DNA from: Verrucomicrobiia bacterium
GTDB taxonomy: Bacteria > Verrucomicrobiota > Verrucomicrobiia > Limisphaerales > DASXHY01
Direction: 5' to 3'
Assembly: GCA_035629175.1 (NCBI GenBank)
Contig: DASPIL010000060.1
Coordinates: 1 to 64,000, forward strand
Length of the DNA stretch: 64,000 nt
The notes under the pieces: generated by a model
Told to the model about the DNA's origin: nothing
The model's database searches: none
What the model saw: the letters and a program-made list of their open reading frames with translations, nothing else
Translations under genes and position numbers: made by a program
Shown here: in pieces, positions 51,528-63,800 of the stretch
Position numbering within the stretch: position 1 is the stretch's first letter
Layout of the letters: each line of letters starts with the position of its first letter

Positions 51528-51875
51528 TCAGGCCTGAAATGATTTGCCGCAGCCACAGCTCTGGCGGGCATTGGGGTTTGCAATCTTGAAACCGCCACCG
51601 GTGAGGGCGTCGCTGAAATCAACCTGCGTTCCCTTGAGGTACTGCGCGCTGAACGGATCCACGACCACGGCCACACCATGCATTTCCACGATCAGGTCGT
51701 CCCCGCGCTTTTCATCGAAAACCATGGAATACTGCATGCCCGAACACCCACCCTGCTCCACGTAAACCCGCATGATTTTTCCCGCATTCTCAGGAAGCCC
51801 GAGCATCGCCTTCACCTCCTCCGCAGCGGCGGAAGTGAGCGTAATGACTGGATCAGGGCTGGCGATGGTTTCCAT
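51528..51875 (-). CDS. erpA: A-type iron-sulfur carrier (ErpA/IscA/HesB family)
   Basis: A 115-residue protein that passes Fe-S clusters to apoproteins. The three conserved cysteines are Cys44 in EQGGCSGMQY and Cys107 and Cys109 in SCGCGKSF. The segment GVAVVVDPFSAQYLKGTQVDF is also typical. The ATG at 51875 (METIASPDPVITLTS) is preferred; the frame up to 51932 adds a leader that overlaps the TPR gene. It lies between the TPR protein and a terminator. Assignment to ErpA over IscA or SufA is a guess from the absence of a suf or isc operon nearby. Confidence 0.88.
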   Translation of the reverse strand: METIASPDPVITLTSAAAEEVKAMLGLPENAGKIMRVYVEQGGCSGMQYSMVFDEKRGDDLIVEMHGVAVVVDPFSAQYLKGTQVDFSDALTGGGFKIANPNARQSCGCGKSFQA

Positions 51876-51928
51876 ATGAGACACAGCGAAGCTAACTGCC
51901 GATCCAGACGCTGTCAAACCGCGATGCG

Positions 51929-54565
51929 TCATTGTGCTGCCGTGCCGCTAGAACCGCGTACCTGTTCCAGTGCGCGCAATCGGCGGCGCTCGAGCGTGGC
52001 ATGCACGGCTGGGGGAAGATTCGGAGTTGCCTGCAGCGATCGATAAATGTTCACAGCCTGCGGCCATTTGCCGAGCAACTCTGCCATGCGAGCCGTTTCG
52101 AGACCCGCCTTCTGATACCAAAACGCATCGTTTGCCTCGTCGCGGCGAATCTCCTCAAATTCGAAAGCATCGGCATAGTGTGCCAGGGCCTCTTCCCGCA
52201 GGGCGTGCTGCTCGGCGCCGCCCTTACCCTCCGCGCGCGCTTCGGCAATGATTCCAATTCCAATCTTCGCCTGGCGCCGCATGCCCGTGGTGGCTGTTTC
52301 CGCGGTGATCACCTTGTTGTAGGCTTCGACCGCGCGATCGTATGCGCGGGGATTCTGCAGCCCCATTTCCTTGAAACAATCGCCCAAGCGACCCCAGGCG
52401 AGCGGAGCCTGTGCATTCGTCGGAAACGATTTCAAAACGAGATTGAAATATCCGGCGGCCTCTTCGAGATCTGCAATGCGGTTGCTGGCGCCCGCTTCAT
52501 TCCGCGCCATGCACGCATCGCCCGCCGCAATTGCAGCCTTTACTTTCAGATCGTTCGGCGACCTCGGATTGGCGATGACATTCGTGAAGTACGAAATCGC
52601 GTCCTTGTAGCTGAGCCGGGCCATCGCCGCGGCGCCGGCACGCAGGTGGGCAAGGAAGAACAGGTCGCTTCCCGCGTAGTTGGTCGTGTACGGATAATTC
52701 TCCTCCGCCTTCCCGTAGTTGCCCTGCTTGAAGAAGTAATCGCCGATCCACCAGCGGGCACGCGGCGCAAGGTCATGCCCCGGATATTTCCTGACGAATT
52801 GGTCGAACAACTCGAGCGCGTTGGTTTCGCTGCCAGCCATGGCGGTATCCCACGCGCGCGCGAACTGCACTTCGGGCACCTGCGGATGATTGGTGTAGCT
52901 CGCAATCCAAGCGTCATAATTCGTGATCGCCGCAGCCCAGTTGCCTTCCCTCTCATAGGTGCGCGATACGGCCATCCCCACCTGGGGCAGCAAAGGCGAC
53001 CCGGCATCGGCAAATCGTTCCTCGAATTCGATCAGCAACTCCCGCGCGCGAACCGGTTCGTTGTTCTGCGCAAATCCTTCGGCAACGAGGAAGAGGCAAC
53101 GATCGCCCATCAGCCCATCGGGATACCATTCCAGCAATTGGTGCAGCGCGTTCGTGGCTGCTGGAAGATTCGTCAGCGCGACCGCCGCGCGCACCGCCTG
53201 GTAGAGCGCCTGTTCCAGAAGCCCATGCTTCACCTCCGGGACGGCCGCATACGTGTTGACCACGTCCTGATACGCCTGCAGCGCCGGCTGCAGCTGGCCC
53301 GCGGAAAAAAAAGTGTCCGCGAGCTTGAACCGCGCAACCGCCTGGTCCTCGGGCAATGGCAGGCGTTCCATTGCGTTGCGAAATGCGGCGCCCGCGGCCG
53401 GATAATTGGTGCTGTACCAAAGGCACCAACCCTTCCCCAGCCACGCCTTCCCTGCGAGCGAACTGCCGGGAAAATTCGTCAGCAGCAGGTCGAAATGCGT
53501 TTGCGCCTGCAACAGCAAATTCGTCTGCACTTCAGCCCCCGTGGCCGCCTGCTTTAACTGCAACTCACCCAGCGCCAGCAACACTCCGTCTGATGCCTGG
53601 CTCTGCGGAAAATCCCGCCGAAACTGTTCCAGCCGGCGCACTGCATCGGCTGGCCGGCTGAGTTCAGTGATCTTAAACAATGCCGTGCGCTGATGTTCAA
53701 CCGGGACGCCGTTCGTAAGATTCTGTTCGTAACACGCAACCGCGTCTTCCACGCGTTTCATTCTCTCGAAAATGCCGCCCAGCAGCTCGAAAGTTTCCGC
53801 CCGCAACGCAGGACTGCCTGCCTGCTGTGCAAGCGGAAGCAAATTGGTCGCAGCCGTCCGCGCCTCGTCCATGCGCCCGCTCGTTAGATCAATGCGGGTT
53901 TGCAGATGCAAGCGGCGCCATGCCGCCTCGGGTGTGAGGTTGAGTTGATTCAACCGGCCGACAGCCTCAGCGGCGTGCTCCGGCCGTCCAAGCTTGAGCT
54001 CCGCTTCGCCCAGTAGAATCCATCCTCGCGCCATCCAGGCATTCGTATTCCAATGTGCCTCAATCCGAAAAGGCTGGTTGGTGCTGTTCAACAACCCGGT
54101 GACATCAGGCCACGCTTCCATTCGGGCAAGTGCCGTTGCCTGCCCAATCACGGCTTCAAGGCAATTCGTCGATTCAGGAAACTGCTGGATCAACTCCGCA
54201 AAGGCGCCCGCCGCAGCCGGGAAGTTGCTGTTCCCCATGTGCGCGTGTGCGATCCAATATAAATACAAATCGCCGAGTTCCAGAGCGCGATGCTGGTTCG
54301 CCTTTAACACGTCGACCGCGGCGGTGTAGCGTCGATCCTTCACCAGGGCCTGAGCCTGGAACAGAACGGCTTCGGGCACGCGGAATGAAGTGGGGAAGTT
54401 GGTGACAAATACCGAGAAATCCTGCGCCGCAAGTGACCAGAGTTCGTTGTTGAACTTTCGGGCGGCGCTGTTGAACGCGTTGTTCTCCGCATTGCCTGAA
54501 GCCGCGCGCAAAGGCATCACTCCCGCGCATACCAGGAACAGCAACATGTATCGGCGCCAAGCCAT
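51929..54565 (-). CDS. Exported tetratricopeptide-repeat protein
   Basis: An 878-residue protein from the ATG at 54565, which begins a signal peptide (MAWRRYMLLFLVCAGVMPLRAASG). A TTG at 54598 would add eleven residues. The rest is almost entirely helical TPR and YbgF/BamD-like repeats, for example AAQDFSVFVTNFPTSFRVPEA, AGAFAELIQQFPESTNC and ALELFDQFVRKYPGHDLAPRA. Each repeat has the pattern of a helix pair ending in a (F/Y)P segment. Such proteins scaffold envelope complexes in the periplasm; partners are unknown. It lies 36 nt after uvrA and just upstream of the Fe-S carrier. Confidence 0.8.
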   Translation of the reverse strand: MAWRRYMLLFLVCAGVMPLRAASGNAENNAFNSAARKFNNELWSLAAQDFSVFVTNFPTSFRVPEAVLFQAQALVKDRRYTAAVDVLKANQHRALELGDLYLYWIAHAHMGNSNFPAAAGAFAELIQQFPESTNCLEAVIGQATALARMEAWPDVTGLLNSTNQPFRIEAHWNTNAWMARGWILLGEAELKLGRPEHAAEAVGRLNQLNLTPEAAWRRLHLQTRIDLTSGRMDEARTAATNLLPLAQQAGSPALRAETFELLGGIFERMKRVEDAVACYEQNLTNGVPVEHQRTALFKITELSRPADAVRRLEQFRRDFPQSQASDGVLLALGELQLKQAATGAEVQTNLLLQAQTHFDLLLTNFPGSSLAGKAWLGKGWCLWYSTNYPAAGAAFRNAMERLPLPEDQAVARFKLADTFFSAGQLQPALQAYQDVVNTYAAVPEVKHGLLEQALYQAVRAAVALTNLPAATNALHQLLEWYPDGLMGDRCLFLVAEGFAQNNEPVRARELLIEFEERFADAGSPLLPQVGMAVSRTYEREGNWAAAITNYDAWIASYTNHPQVPEVQFARAWDTAMAGSETNALELFDQFVRKYPGHDLAPRARWWIGDYFFKQGNYGKAEENYPYTTNYAGSDLFFLAHLRAGAAAMARLSYKDAISYFTNVIANPRSPNDLKVKAAIAAGDACMARNEAGASNRIADLEEAAGYFNLVLKSFPTNAQAPLAWGRLGDCFKEMGLQNPRAYDRAVEAYNKVITAETATTGMRRQAKIGIGIIAEARAEGKGGAEQHALREEALAHYADAFEFEEIRRDEANDAFWYQKAGLETARMAELLGKWPQAVNIYRSLQATPNLPPAVHATLERRRLRALEQVRGSSGTAAQ

Positions 54566-54601
54566 GACGGACTGTACGGTTCGATTCCCCAGGTTCAAAG
54601 T

Positions 54602-57600
54602 TCAAACTCCTGGGCCGGAACCCTGCAGCACGGCCTTCAGGTAGCGGCCCGTGTGGCTTTCCGGGGAAAGCACGACCTGTTCGGGCGTGCCCTGCGCAAC
54701 AATCCGCCCGCCTCCGTCGCCACCCTCCGGCCCCAGGTCGATCACCCAGTCCGCCGTCTTGATCACGTCGAGGTTGTGCTCGATGATCAGCAGCGTATTT
54801 CCAGATGCACGCAAGCGGAACAGCACTTCGAGCAGCTTTGCGACGTCGTGGAAATGCAGGCCGGTCGTGGGCTCATCGAGAATGTAAAGCGTTCGCCCGG
54901 TTGCCTTGCGGCTCAATTCAGCGGCGAGTTTGATGCGTTGCGCTTCGCCCCCGCTCAAGGTTGTTCCTGACTGTCCCAGCCGAATGTAACCCAGCCCAAC
55001 CTCAGCAAGGGTCAGCAGTGGATCATAAATCTGCGGCACTGCGCGAAAGAATGTCACTGCTTCGTCCACGGTCATCTCAAGCACGTCGGCAATGTTCAAT
55101 CCCTTGTAGGTGATCTCGAGCGTCTCGCGATTGTACCGCCGGCCGTTGCATGCTTCGCATGTGACATAAACCGGAGGAAGAAAATGCATCTCAATCTTGA
55201 TCAAACCGTCGCCTTCGCACTTTTCGCAACGGCCGCCCTTCACGTTGAAACTGAATCGCCCCGATTCGTAACCGCGAATCTTCGCTGCGGGCAGGCGCGC
55301 GAACAGATCGCGAATCGCATTGAACATCCCTGTGTAGGTTGCAGGATTGCTGCGCGGGGTGCGTCCGATCGGTGTCTGGTCAATCACGATGACCTTGTCC
55401 AGTCCTTCGTATCCTTTCAGTTCGCGATGCGCCCCCGGCCTGTCCTTCGATCCGAAAAACTTTCGAAACAACGCGCGCCGCAGAATGTCATCCACAAGGG
55501 TGCTCTTGCCGGATCCGCTCACGCCCGTCACGCAGGTGAACAGTCCAATGGGAAACCGGAAGTCCACATTCTTGAGATTGTTTTCCGTTGCGCCAAGCAC
55601 CTCGATCCAGCCCCGGTCGGCTGAAGCTTTTTTTCGTTCCTTGGGAACCGCGACATTCAACTCGCCCGTGAGATATCGCGCAGTCATGGAGCGCGTGCTT
55701 GTGAGGATTTCGGACAATGTTCCTGCAGCGACGAGTTCGCCACCCCGCACCCCGGCGCCGGGACCGAGATCGAGGATGTAATCCGCTTTTCGGATGGTGT
55801 CGGCGTCATGTTCAACCACGAGCACCGAGTTTCCGAGATCACGCAATCCTTCGAGTGTTCGGAGAAGGCGATCGTTGTCGCGCTGATGCAGGCCAATGCT
55901 GGGTTCGTCGAGAATATAGAGAACGCCGACCAGCCCGGCGCCGATCTGCGTTGCCAACCGGATCCGCTGGGCTTCACCGCCGCTGAGGGTTCCGCTCTCG
56001 CGGTTCAGCGTGAGATACCCGAGACCCACATTTTTTAGGAAGCCAAGGCGGGCACGGATTTCCTTGATGATCTCCGTCGCGATCTTCTGCTGGAATTCGG
56101 AGAGCACCAGCGCTTCAAAAAATCGGTCCGCTTTCTCGACCGACAACGCGCAGACATCCATGATCGAAAGCCCGGGCAAAGCCGGTGAATCATCTGCAGG
56201 AGTGGCGGCCCGCGCGCCATTCGAAGAGGCGTTCTGCGCGGCTGGAATCGAACCCGTTCCCAGCCGCACGGCCAGGATCTCGGGTTTCAACCGGCGCCCG
56301 CGGCACGCGTCACAGAATTGAGGGCTCATGAATCCCTTCAAACGGTTTCGTGTGAATTCGCTCTCGCTCTCCTCATACAGCCGGCCCAGGTTGGGAATCA
56401 CACCTTCGAACGGCCGCGTTGCGGTGCTGACCTTGCCGGCGCGCCAGAACTTGAATTCGATTTCTGCATCGCCAGTCCCCCACATCAAGCGCCGTCGAAA
56501 ATCTTCAGGAAGATCCTTGTACGGAACGTCCATGCTCACTCCGAAATGAGAAGCCATCGCACGAAGCATTGCCTTGTAATACACGATCATCCGTTTGCCG
56601 CCCCGGCGCCATGGCAGGACAGCGCCCTGTTCCAATGTCTTTTCCGCATCGGGCACAACGAGGCCTTCATCAAATACCATTTTTTGACCCAGCCCGTGGC
56701 ATACCGAACAGGCACCGATGGGGGCGTTGAAAGAAAAATGTTTGGGCGTCAGACGATCGTAGCTCTTGCCCGTCGCCGGGCTGACGTTTCGGTTCGAATG
56801 AAGCGTCTCGATCCACTGCGTTGCCCGCGGCGTGCTGTCCGGAGTCCGTTGAACTGGGGATCCAGAACCGGACGCGACAGGGGGATCATGCAAGGTGACC
56901 AGCGTGCCCTCGCCCCACTTCAGGGCAGTCTCAACCGAATCGCTCAGTCGGACGCGGATCTTTTCGTCAATCACGAGACGATCCACAACAGCCTCTATTG
57001 TGTGCCGCGCCTTCGGATCCAGCTTCACGCGGACATTGTTCGTGAGTTCAATGACCTCGCCATCGATGCGCGCGCGGACGAATCCCTCGCGGCCGAGGCG
57101 CTCAACCACATCCCGAAATTCGCCCTTCTGCTCCCGCACCACAGGCGCAAGAATCATCACGCGGGTGCGAGCCGGCAGCGCGAGGATGCGATCCACAATG
57201 TCACTCGTGCTTTGAGTGACAATAGGCACCCCGGTTTCCGGGCAATAGGGCTGTCCCACGTGCGCATAGAGGAGGCGCAGGTAATCGTAGATTTCCGTCG
57301 TGGTGGCGATGATCGAACGCGGACTCGATCCTGATCCACGCTGTTCGATCGAAATGGCAGGTGAAAGCCCTTCAATGTAGTCAACGTCAGGCTTCTGCAT
57401 CTGGTCAAGAAACTGCCGCGCATAGGCGGAAAGAGACTCAACGTATTTGCGCTGACCCTCCGCATAGATCGTATCGAATGCCAGGGATGACTTGCCGGAC
57501 CCGCTCAAACCCGTGATGACGACGAGCTTGTCGCGGGGAATGGAGAGCGTGAGGTTCTTGAGATTATGCTCACGCGCACCGCCGATCCTGATGAATTCCT

Positions 57601-57607
57601 TGCTCAC
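54602..57607 (-). CDS. uvrA: Excinuclease ABC subunit A
   Basis: A 1001-residue damage-recognition ATPase of nucleotide excision repair. The first ATPase module has Walker [21 protein letters not shown] (about 33-52), and the second has [10 protein letters not shown]. The ABC signatures are [16 protein letters not shown] and [15 protein letters not shown]. Zinc-binding pairs are CSVCHGLG with QFCDACRG, and [11 protein letters not shown] with [12 protein letters not shown]. It is about 60 residues longer than typical because of Pro/Ser/Ala-rich insertions, for example after [10 protein letters not shown]. The start is the GTG at 57607. All motifs look intact. Confidence 0.96.
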   Translation of the reverse strand: MSKEFIRIGGAREHNLKNLTLSIPRDKLVVITGLSGSGKSSLAFDTIYAEGQRKYVESLSAYARQFLDQMQKPDVDYIEGLSPAISIEQRGSGSSPRSIIATTTEIYDYLRLLYAHVGQPYCPETGVPIVTQSTSDIVDRILALPARTRVMILAPVVREQKGEFRDVVERLGREGFVRARIDGEVIELTNNVRVKLDPKARHTIEAVVDRLVIDEKIRVRLSDSVETALKWGEGTLVTLHDPPVASGSGSPVQRTPDSTPRATQWIETLHSNRNVSPATGKSYDRLTPKHFSFNAPIGACSVCHGLGQKMVFDEGLVVPDAEKTLEQGAVLPWRRGGKRMIVYYKAMLRAMASHFGVSMDVPYKDLPEDFRRRLMWGTGDAEIEFKFWRAGKVSTATRPFEGVIPNLGRLYEESESEFTRNRLKGFMSPQFCDACRGRRLKPEILAVRLGTGSIPAAQNASSNGARAATPADDSPALPGLSIMDVCALSVEKADRFFEALVLSEFQQKIATEIIKEIRARLGFLKNVGLGYLTLNRESGTLSGGEAQRIRLATQIGAGLVGVLYILDEPSIGLHQRDNDRLLRTLEGLRDLGNSVLVVEHDADTIRKADYILDLGPGAGVRGGELVAAGTLSEILTSTRSMTARYLTGELNVAVPKERKKASADRGWIEVLGATENNLKNVDFRFPIGLFTCVTGVSGSGKSTLVDDILRRALFRKFFGSKDRPGAHRELKGYEGLDKVIVIDQTPIGRTPRSNPATYTGMFNAIRDLFARLPAAKIRGYESGRFSFNVKGGRCEKCEGDGLIKIEMHFLPPVYVTCEACNGRRYNRETLEITYKGLNIADVLEMTVDEAVTFFRAVPQIYDPLLTLAEVGLGYIRLGQSGTTLSGGEAQRIKLAAELSRKATGRTLYILDEPTTGLHFHDVAKLLEVLFRLRASGNTLLIIEHNLDVIKTADWVIDLGPEGGDGGGRIVAQGTPEQVVLSPESHTGRYLKAVLQGSGPGV

Positions 57608-57729
57608 ACTTCAAAGTTTCCGTGATGAATCAATCGGGAAACTTACTTCGAACTGTGACGGAAGCAAAGCTTCGGCTTCCACTGAAACTTAAAAGCGGTG
57701 CCTCTGACACGGTCCCAAACCCCAACTCA

Positions 57730-57752
57730 GGAGCGCGGCGTTTGCGCCGCTT
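57730..57752 (+). repeat. GGAGCG-stem-CTT dispersed element, copy 2
   Basis: The order is GGAGCG, CGGCG, loop TTTG, CGCCG, CTT. It matches the element at 15617-15640 in flanks and layout but not in stem sequence. It lies in the 238-nt gap between the protease stop and the uvrA start, where no gene is seen. Confidence 0.45.
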
Positions 57753-57845
57753 GAGCGTGCGCGACCCGCAGGATAAGCATTTTGACCGTTCAGTAGCGTC
57801 CTGCGCTTACACGCGAGCACCGGGCTCTTATCGAAAGCCCTGCTC

Positions 57846-60800
57846 CTACGGCAACTTGATAACGCGGTAAAACTTGGTCGGCGGCGCAGGTGGCGGGGGT
57901 TGTGTGCCGTCATCGAAGAACGAGTATACGCCGTTGGTAAAGCTATGCGGCGGTGGCGTGTTCGTTGAAGTCAAATTCGGCACAAATGGAACCCACGAGA
58001 CTGGCAGGTTCGTGGTCCATTGAACCTGGTAAAGCGATTCTGCCAATCCAGCCCATTGGATCCTCAATCCCGTGCTCTCAGGCGTGATTCGAATTGAAGG
58101 CGGGGGCGGTGTCAGGTTGACCGAAATGCCCTCCACCACGCGCAGGAACTGGATCCCGTTGGTTACAGGCACGCAATAGGTGGTCGTGAAGTCGGTCGCG
58201 ACGATCGTCGGCGATATCGCCACCCAGTTCGTCGACGCGAGATCAGTCGTCCCCTGCACATGATATGGCACGCCTGGAAGCGAGTTCCACGTCGCGCAGA
58301 ACTGGCCTGGATTGCCGCCCATCGGCGCGCCATACACAATGTTCGTCAGCACAATCGGCTGTCCCGTGACGGTCCATTCCGTCGCCTTCACGCTGTAACT
58401 CGCGGACAGCCCAGACATGTTCACAACGGTCAGGAACCACTCTCCAGGTGCCAGCACAACCGGGCTCGAATTCGTTGTGACAATGATCAACTCGTCATTG
58501 AGGAATGGATTGTCACTCAAGTAATCGAAGTCGCCGAGCGATGGGAGAGGGAAGCCGCGATTGACAACCAGCGCCACGTCGCCATCAGGCCCATTGACTT
58601 CGAACTGCACCCGGGCTGCCGTATTGGAAACGACATACCGGTAATACTCCTCACTGCCGGCACCCACTGTGTCCAGATACGGTATGCCGTTGGTCAGCGT
58701 GACAATGCCCGCCAGATTGTTCGTGAACTCCGAGGCCACGATCGTGAAGACATTGCTTGCGAAGCTTCGGTTGAACACACCGAGATACCAGCGCCCTGGT
58801 GTCAGCGCAAAAGGCGTCGAGTTGGTGAAGATGACTATCTGTTCATCCACGGTCCCGGGATTGAAGCTGCCGTACTGGTTGTTGCCCAAGGTTGGCAACG
58901 GACCGCCGCGGCGCGCGACGAGGTCAAAGTTTCCGCTCATGTTCGTCAGGCGGAACATCGCGGCCGTTGCGTTGGTCGAAACGTCGAAGAAGAAGTATTG
59001 CGGCACTGTGCTGTCAGTGTTGGTGCTCGTCACCGGCACACCGTTCTGCAGCGCCCTGATGTCGAATTCAACCTTGAATGAAATAATGGCGTTCGTCGCG
59101 CTGTCGCACGGATTGCGCACCCCAATGTAGTATCGGCCTCCCGGCACAATCTGCGGCAGCGTCAAGGTTCCGTTGGTGCTGCTTAGGACCCTTATGCCCG
59201 AGGTGCCGGACAAGGCGATCGGGCCATTGGTAGTGGGAAGACTATTCGTCGTGAAGAACACATCCACGGGCAGCGTCGAGGAGATGAGGGTGTTGGTCGC
59301 AAAGCGCGCCCACACCGGCACATCCACCCTGTACACCTGCATGCCGCAGGGCGGTATGCTGTTGGTCACAGGCACGTCATGGAGCAGCTGCGTCCCGTCG
59401 GCCACTTCACGGTCAAAAACAAAGCGCAATTGCCATGCAACCAAAACCGGTGGCGGCGTATTGGTCCCAGTGCCGCCCACCCGATTGTCCAACACCTCCA
59501 GCTTCCACTCCCCAAGCGCGTTGTCGCCGCGCAGTTCTTCCAGTGATTCCTCGGGGAAATTGAAGCTGACGTTGGAAGTCACCTCCCCAATCCCGTATTG
59601 CCCCTCTGATTTTCCTGTCACGAAGGCAGCGTTTTCGGCGTCCTGCCATCGGCCGCCGTAGAAAAAGTCGATGAAGCCAAAGTCCTGGGCGAGTGCTCCG
59701 CCGCCGTTATTCGGTTCTCCTGGAAACCAATTTCTATATGTGGACGTTTCACCACTGATCCAGACGAAATTCGCCATGTGAGCGGGTACCGGGAGCGTTG
59801 GATTATTCGCAAAGCTGCGAAGTCCAATCCACAGATTGCGATTCACCCCGCCGTACGATCGGAATGTGTTATTAAGCCACGTGTCCTCGGCCGCGCTGCG
59901 CACCGTCGCGAGATGGCCGCCAAGTGCATTCGCCCAAGCCTCCGCCTGGGTCCATGTACTGTTATCAAACAAATAGTAGTAATGACCGTTGACGGGACTT
60001 AACACCGGACCCGCCACTACCGGAATCCCAGCGGGGACCGTAGATGGGCCCTCCCTGAACGGCGGCAATGCAAACTTGATTGGCACATGGGCGAAGTTCG
60101 TATTTTCGGAGAACACGAAGTAGGAGCCGGTCTGGGCAACGATCCGCGAAACGTAACGCCAGATGGTTCCGGGATTGTTGGGGTTGTTATCCTTGTTCAC
60201 AACTACCCTGAGCACGGTCTCTAATCCAGGACCAAAGGGAATCGTGAGAGTTCCAGAGCCTGTGAGCAATCCGCTGCTGAAAATGTTGGCCGTCCCGTAA
60301 TACACATCAATCGAATCGGGCACCGTCAGGAAATCGAAATCGATGACGAGCACCCCACTGGGGATTCCCGCGATGGGTATCAAATTGGTTGCAGAGACAA
60401 AGGTTCCTTCCGACAGGTTCGTCTGGACCAGTTCCTCAAATTCAATATTACCCAGGTTGCCGGATGTTCCGCCCCGGTTTTCAAAGAGCAGGATGCGTTT
60501 TCGATTTGGCGCAACCAGCGTCAAGGCAAGGTCTGAAATGCGCGCGTGCTGAATCGCGACACCCACATCCACACGGGCAATGCGCCGATCAAACGGCACG
60601 TTGTTTGTGGAGTACATCACCGCATCGTCAGGTAGCGGTTCGGGCCCGAACTTGGTCAGGTCGATCGTCGCCACTGGCCTTACGTCGAGTTTAACCTTCA
60701 TCACCACTCGGACGGACTGCGCGACATCGTTCGGATTAAAGATTCCAATGAAATACCGGCCCGACTGCAGAGGCGGCACGCTGTTGGTATCAATCGTCAA

Positions 60801-63800
60801 CGTGTTCGTTGTCTCCGCCGCCACCGGCGGCAGCGGCATGAAGTAATCGTACACGGTTCGGGATGGGAACTCATCCCGCCGCACATAAAGTTCGAGCGGA
60901 AGTGTGTTTCCGACAACACTGACTGTGAAATTGGTCGCCTCAACGGGAACATCAAAGAACGTGAATCCGAAACTGTTTGGTTGAATGGTGAGGTCAACCA
61001 CGCCATCACTATCAAAGGCACGATCCAACCGGACCCGAAGCCGGTTCACCCGGCCCGTCGCCCCCGGAGAGCTGTCCAGTTCAGTCAATAACCACAGGCC
61101 TTCTCCGCGCTCACCCACAAAATCACGCAGGCTCCCAGGACCGTCAGAACGTTGCGCAAGGGTGGGATTATTTTCCTCATTGTCCTCGAACATCATGCTC
61201 ACCACTCCACTGCCAGGACGATGATTGTGAAGCACCACGGACTTGCGGTTATGGCTCAGATTGCCAACAAGGTCCCCAAGATTGGTATGTGTGATCGTCA
61301 GATTGGTGACAATCACGCGGCGCACGTCAATCGGCTGAACACAAATCGCGAGAACCCTCGCAATACCAGGATCGTCAGGGAACCCGTCTGGAATCGGCGC
61401 TGGAACAGGGATGCCCCGCATCGTGATTCCCGTGCCGTCATCTTCGCTGAACGGTTCCTCACTGAATCCCCCAAAGAAAGCATACTCAGCTGCCTGATGA
61501 TCCGGTGCATGGATTCCAATATAATACGCGCCCCCCACTGCGTTGGTGAGAGCAATGACTTCTGTGCCGAAGCGCGAGAGCGCCTTGGATGTATTCGGGC
61601 TCGCAATGACTGTTTCATCCAGCGACAACAATCGCGGATCGGTGCTGACATACATGTCAATGTCCGCCTCCACCCGCGTCGACTCGGGAACATTGAAATA
61701 ATTGGTCGTGCCCATGCGCGGCGTCGAAAGCGTCGGAGGCAGGAACGTCACAAATGCCGCGTACTGGAAACTCTCCGTGTTCGTCAGCACGTAGAAGTGC
61801 CATTGGTTTGTCGTCCCCATGTAGAGAACGCCGTTGGTGGCCAGCGGTCCCCACACTGTGGTTCCCGGCATGGGCAAGGGCACCTGCCTGTTCCCAATCA
61901 ACGGTGAATTGGCGCCCACGTGCTGGTTCAGGAGCATGCCGCCGGTAATGCGCGGTTCATCATTGGTTTCTCCACCGTCCTCTGCAAACTGGTTCGTCAT
62001 GTAGGTGACGTTCGTGAACGCAAATGACACCGACTGCGGAGCTTCAGTGATTGTCAGCGCGTTGCTGACCGCGCCGTTGCCCACAGAAATCACCAGCGCA
62101 TAATCCTGGGCAACCTGGTTGGTATGCGCCGTCACCGCGTTCACATTCACGCTGCGGCCCAGAACCGTAATGGAATAATTGGTCCCCAGCGGTTGCGGAA
62201 TGAAGACGTTCTCCACGTTGTTCACGACGTCATAGGCCGGAACGGCATTGGTGCTCCATGGCTGGCCCCCGTTGCCACCCGGAACAAAATCATTCCCGAA
62301 ATAAACCAGCCCGCTATCCAGGTTGGTCACGATCAGGTCCAGATCGTTGACCAGCTTGATCCCCGCAGCGGGATTGCCAGGCGGGTCCGTCCACACAAGC
62401 GTCATGCGCAATGTTTGAGTTAGCGCGTTGGTCGCCACCGCCACATTCATGGTCCGCCGCTGCGCAGTCGTCAACGCATTGGTCGGATTCTGCTCGAAGA
62501 CAATCATTGGGCTCGGCTGCGTTCCCCGCAATTGCCCAAGCGCCACCGCCGCGTCGTTGGTTCTTAGACCCGACGGAACGCTGTTGGTCAGGTTGATCAA
62601 TCCCCAGCCCTGGTAATTGCGGTTGTCACTGCCATCCTTCTTCACGTCCAGGTCGTAAATCGGATTCACCGGGCGCGCCCCATTGATCAGCATCGCTTTC
62701 ATCAGCGCCGGACTGGGAGGCGCAATCCCCAGGCGGTTGGTGAAATAATCGGCAATCAACGCCAGCATCCCCGAAACCACGGGCGCGGCCATGCTCGTGC
62801 CCGATTCGTATCGATACTCATCGCCCAACTGCGTGTTGAGGTTGCTCAACACTTCAAAGTAATTCCCCAGCTCGTTGGTCAGGACCTTGATGATCTCCAC
62901 ATCATAACGAACCGGAACGTTCGTTGGATTTCCAACGGCAAAAAACCAATCGGCATCGGTGATCAGGCCCGTTGCCGGCGGAATCCGAATCTCATTGATT
63001 CCCGACGGATCACCTGTGTCCGGCCGATCCCCAAGACGCGCATAAATCGGCATCTCCGCCACCGCGGGCCGCGTGTTGAACACGCGGATGATCAGTTCCA
63101 CCGCGTTCTCGTCTACGTAAACGGAATCGGGCTGAAGACCTTCGGCTTCCACCAGTTGATCAGCCCGCACTTCATGCACGAAGCTCGTCGGATTGTAATA
63201 GGCCGCTTCGTCCCAGTCAGGGGACCGCGTCGACACCAGGAACACTCCCGGCGCAACGACATCTGGCTTGAACCGACCGAAATCTCCTTCCACTCCGATG
63301 CCTGTATTGCCACGTGCAGAAAAGGCCGCAACCTGGTCGTTCGAATCAGTCTCCGCAAGCCACACCGCGTTGGTTTCGTCGCGCAGCTCAACCTCGTTCG
63401 TGATGCTGCGCAGCATCTCAATCGCTCCAACAGAGATGACGTTCTTCGCGTTTGCCGGTGAAAGCACGCTCTGCGCGCGTCCATTTAAACCGTTGTCATC
63501 ACCGCCGCCATCGTTTCCCGCAGAGAAGACGTACGTTACGCCCCGTGATCCCGTGACACCTGGAAGCGAATCACGCACCGCCGCGTCAAATGATGCAGAG
63601 GCGATGTCATAGGCGGTGTCCCCGTAACCCCAGCTGTTATTGGAAATCAGGACGTTCGTCCGCGCCCCGCTCTCCTGCAAATTGAGGTCAGTGCGGTCGA
63701 TTTCCGTCGACATCGCCCAGATCGTTGAAAGCGGCGCAATGCCCCGGAACTGGCCGTCGACCGCTGGAAGAAATGATCCCGCCGCGTTGGAAACTGTCGT

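Noticed and set aside
51932-53557. 541-codon plus-strand open frame
   Set aside because: It lies entirely antisense to the TPR gene, is rich in Arg and His from codon mirror effects and shows no family motifs.
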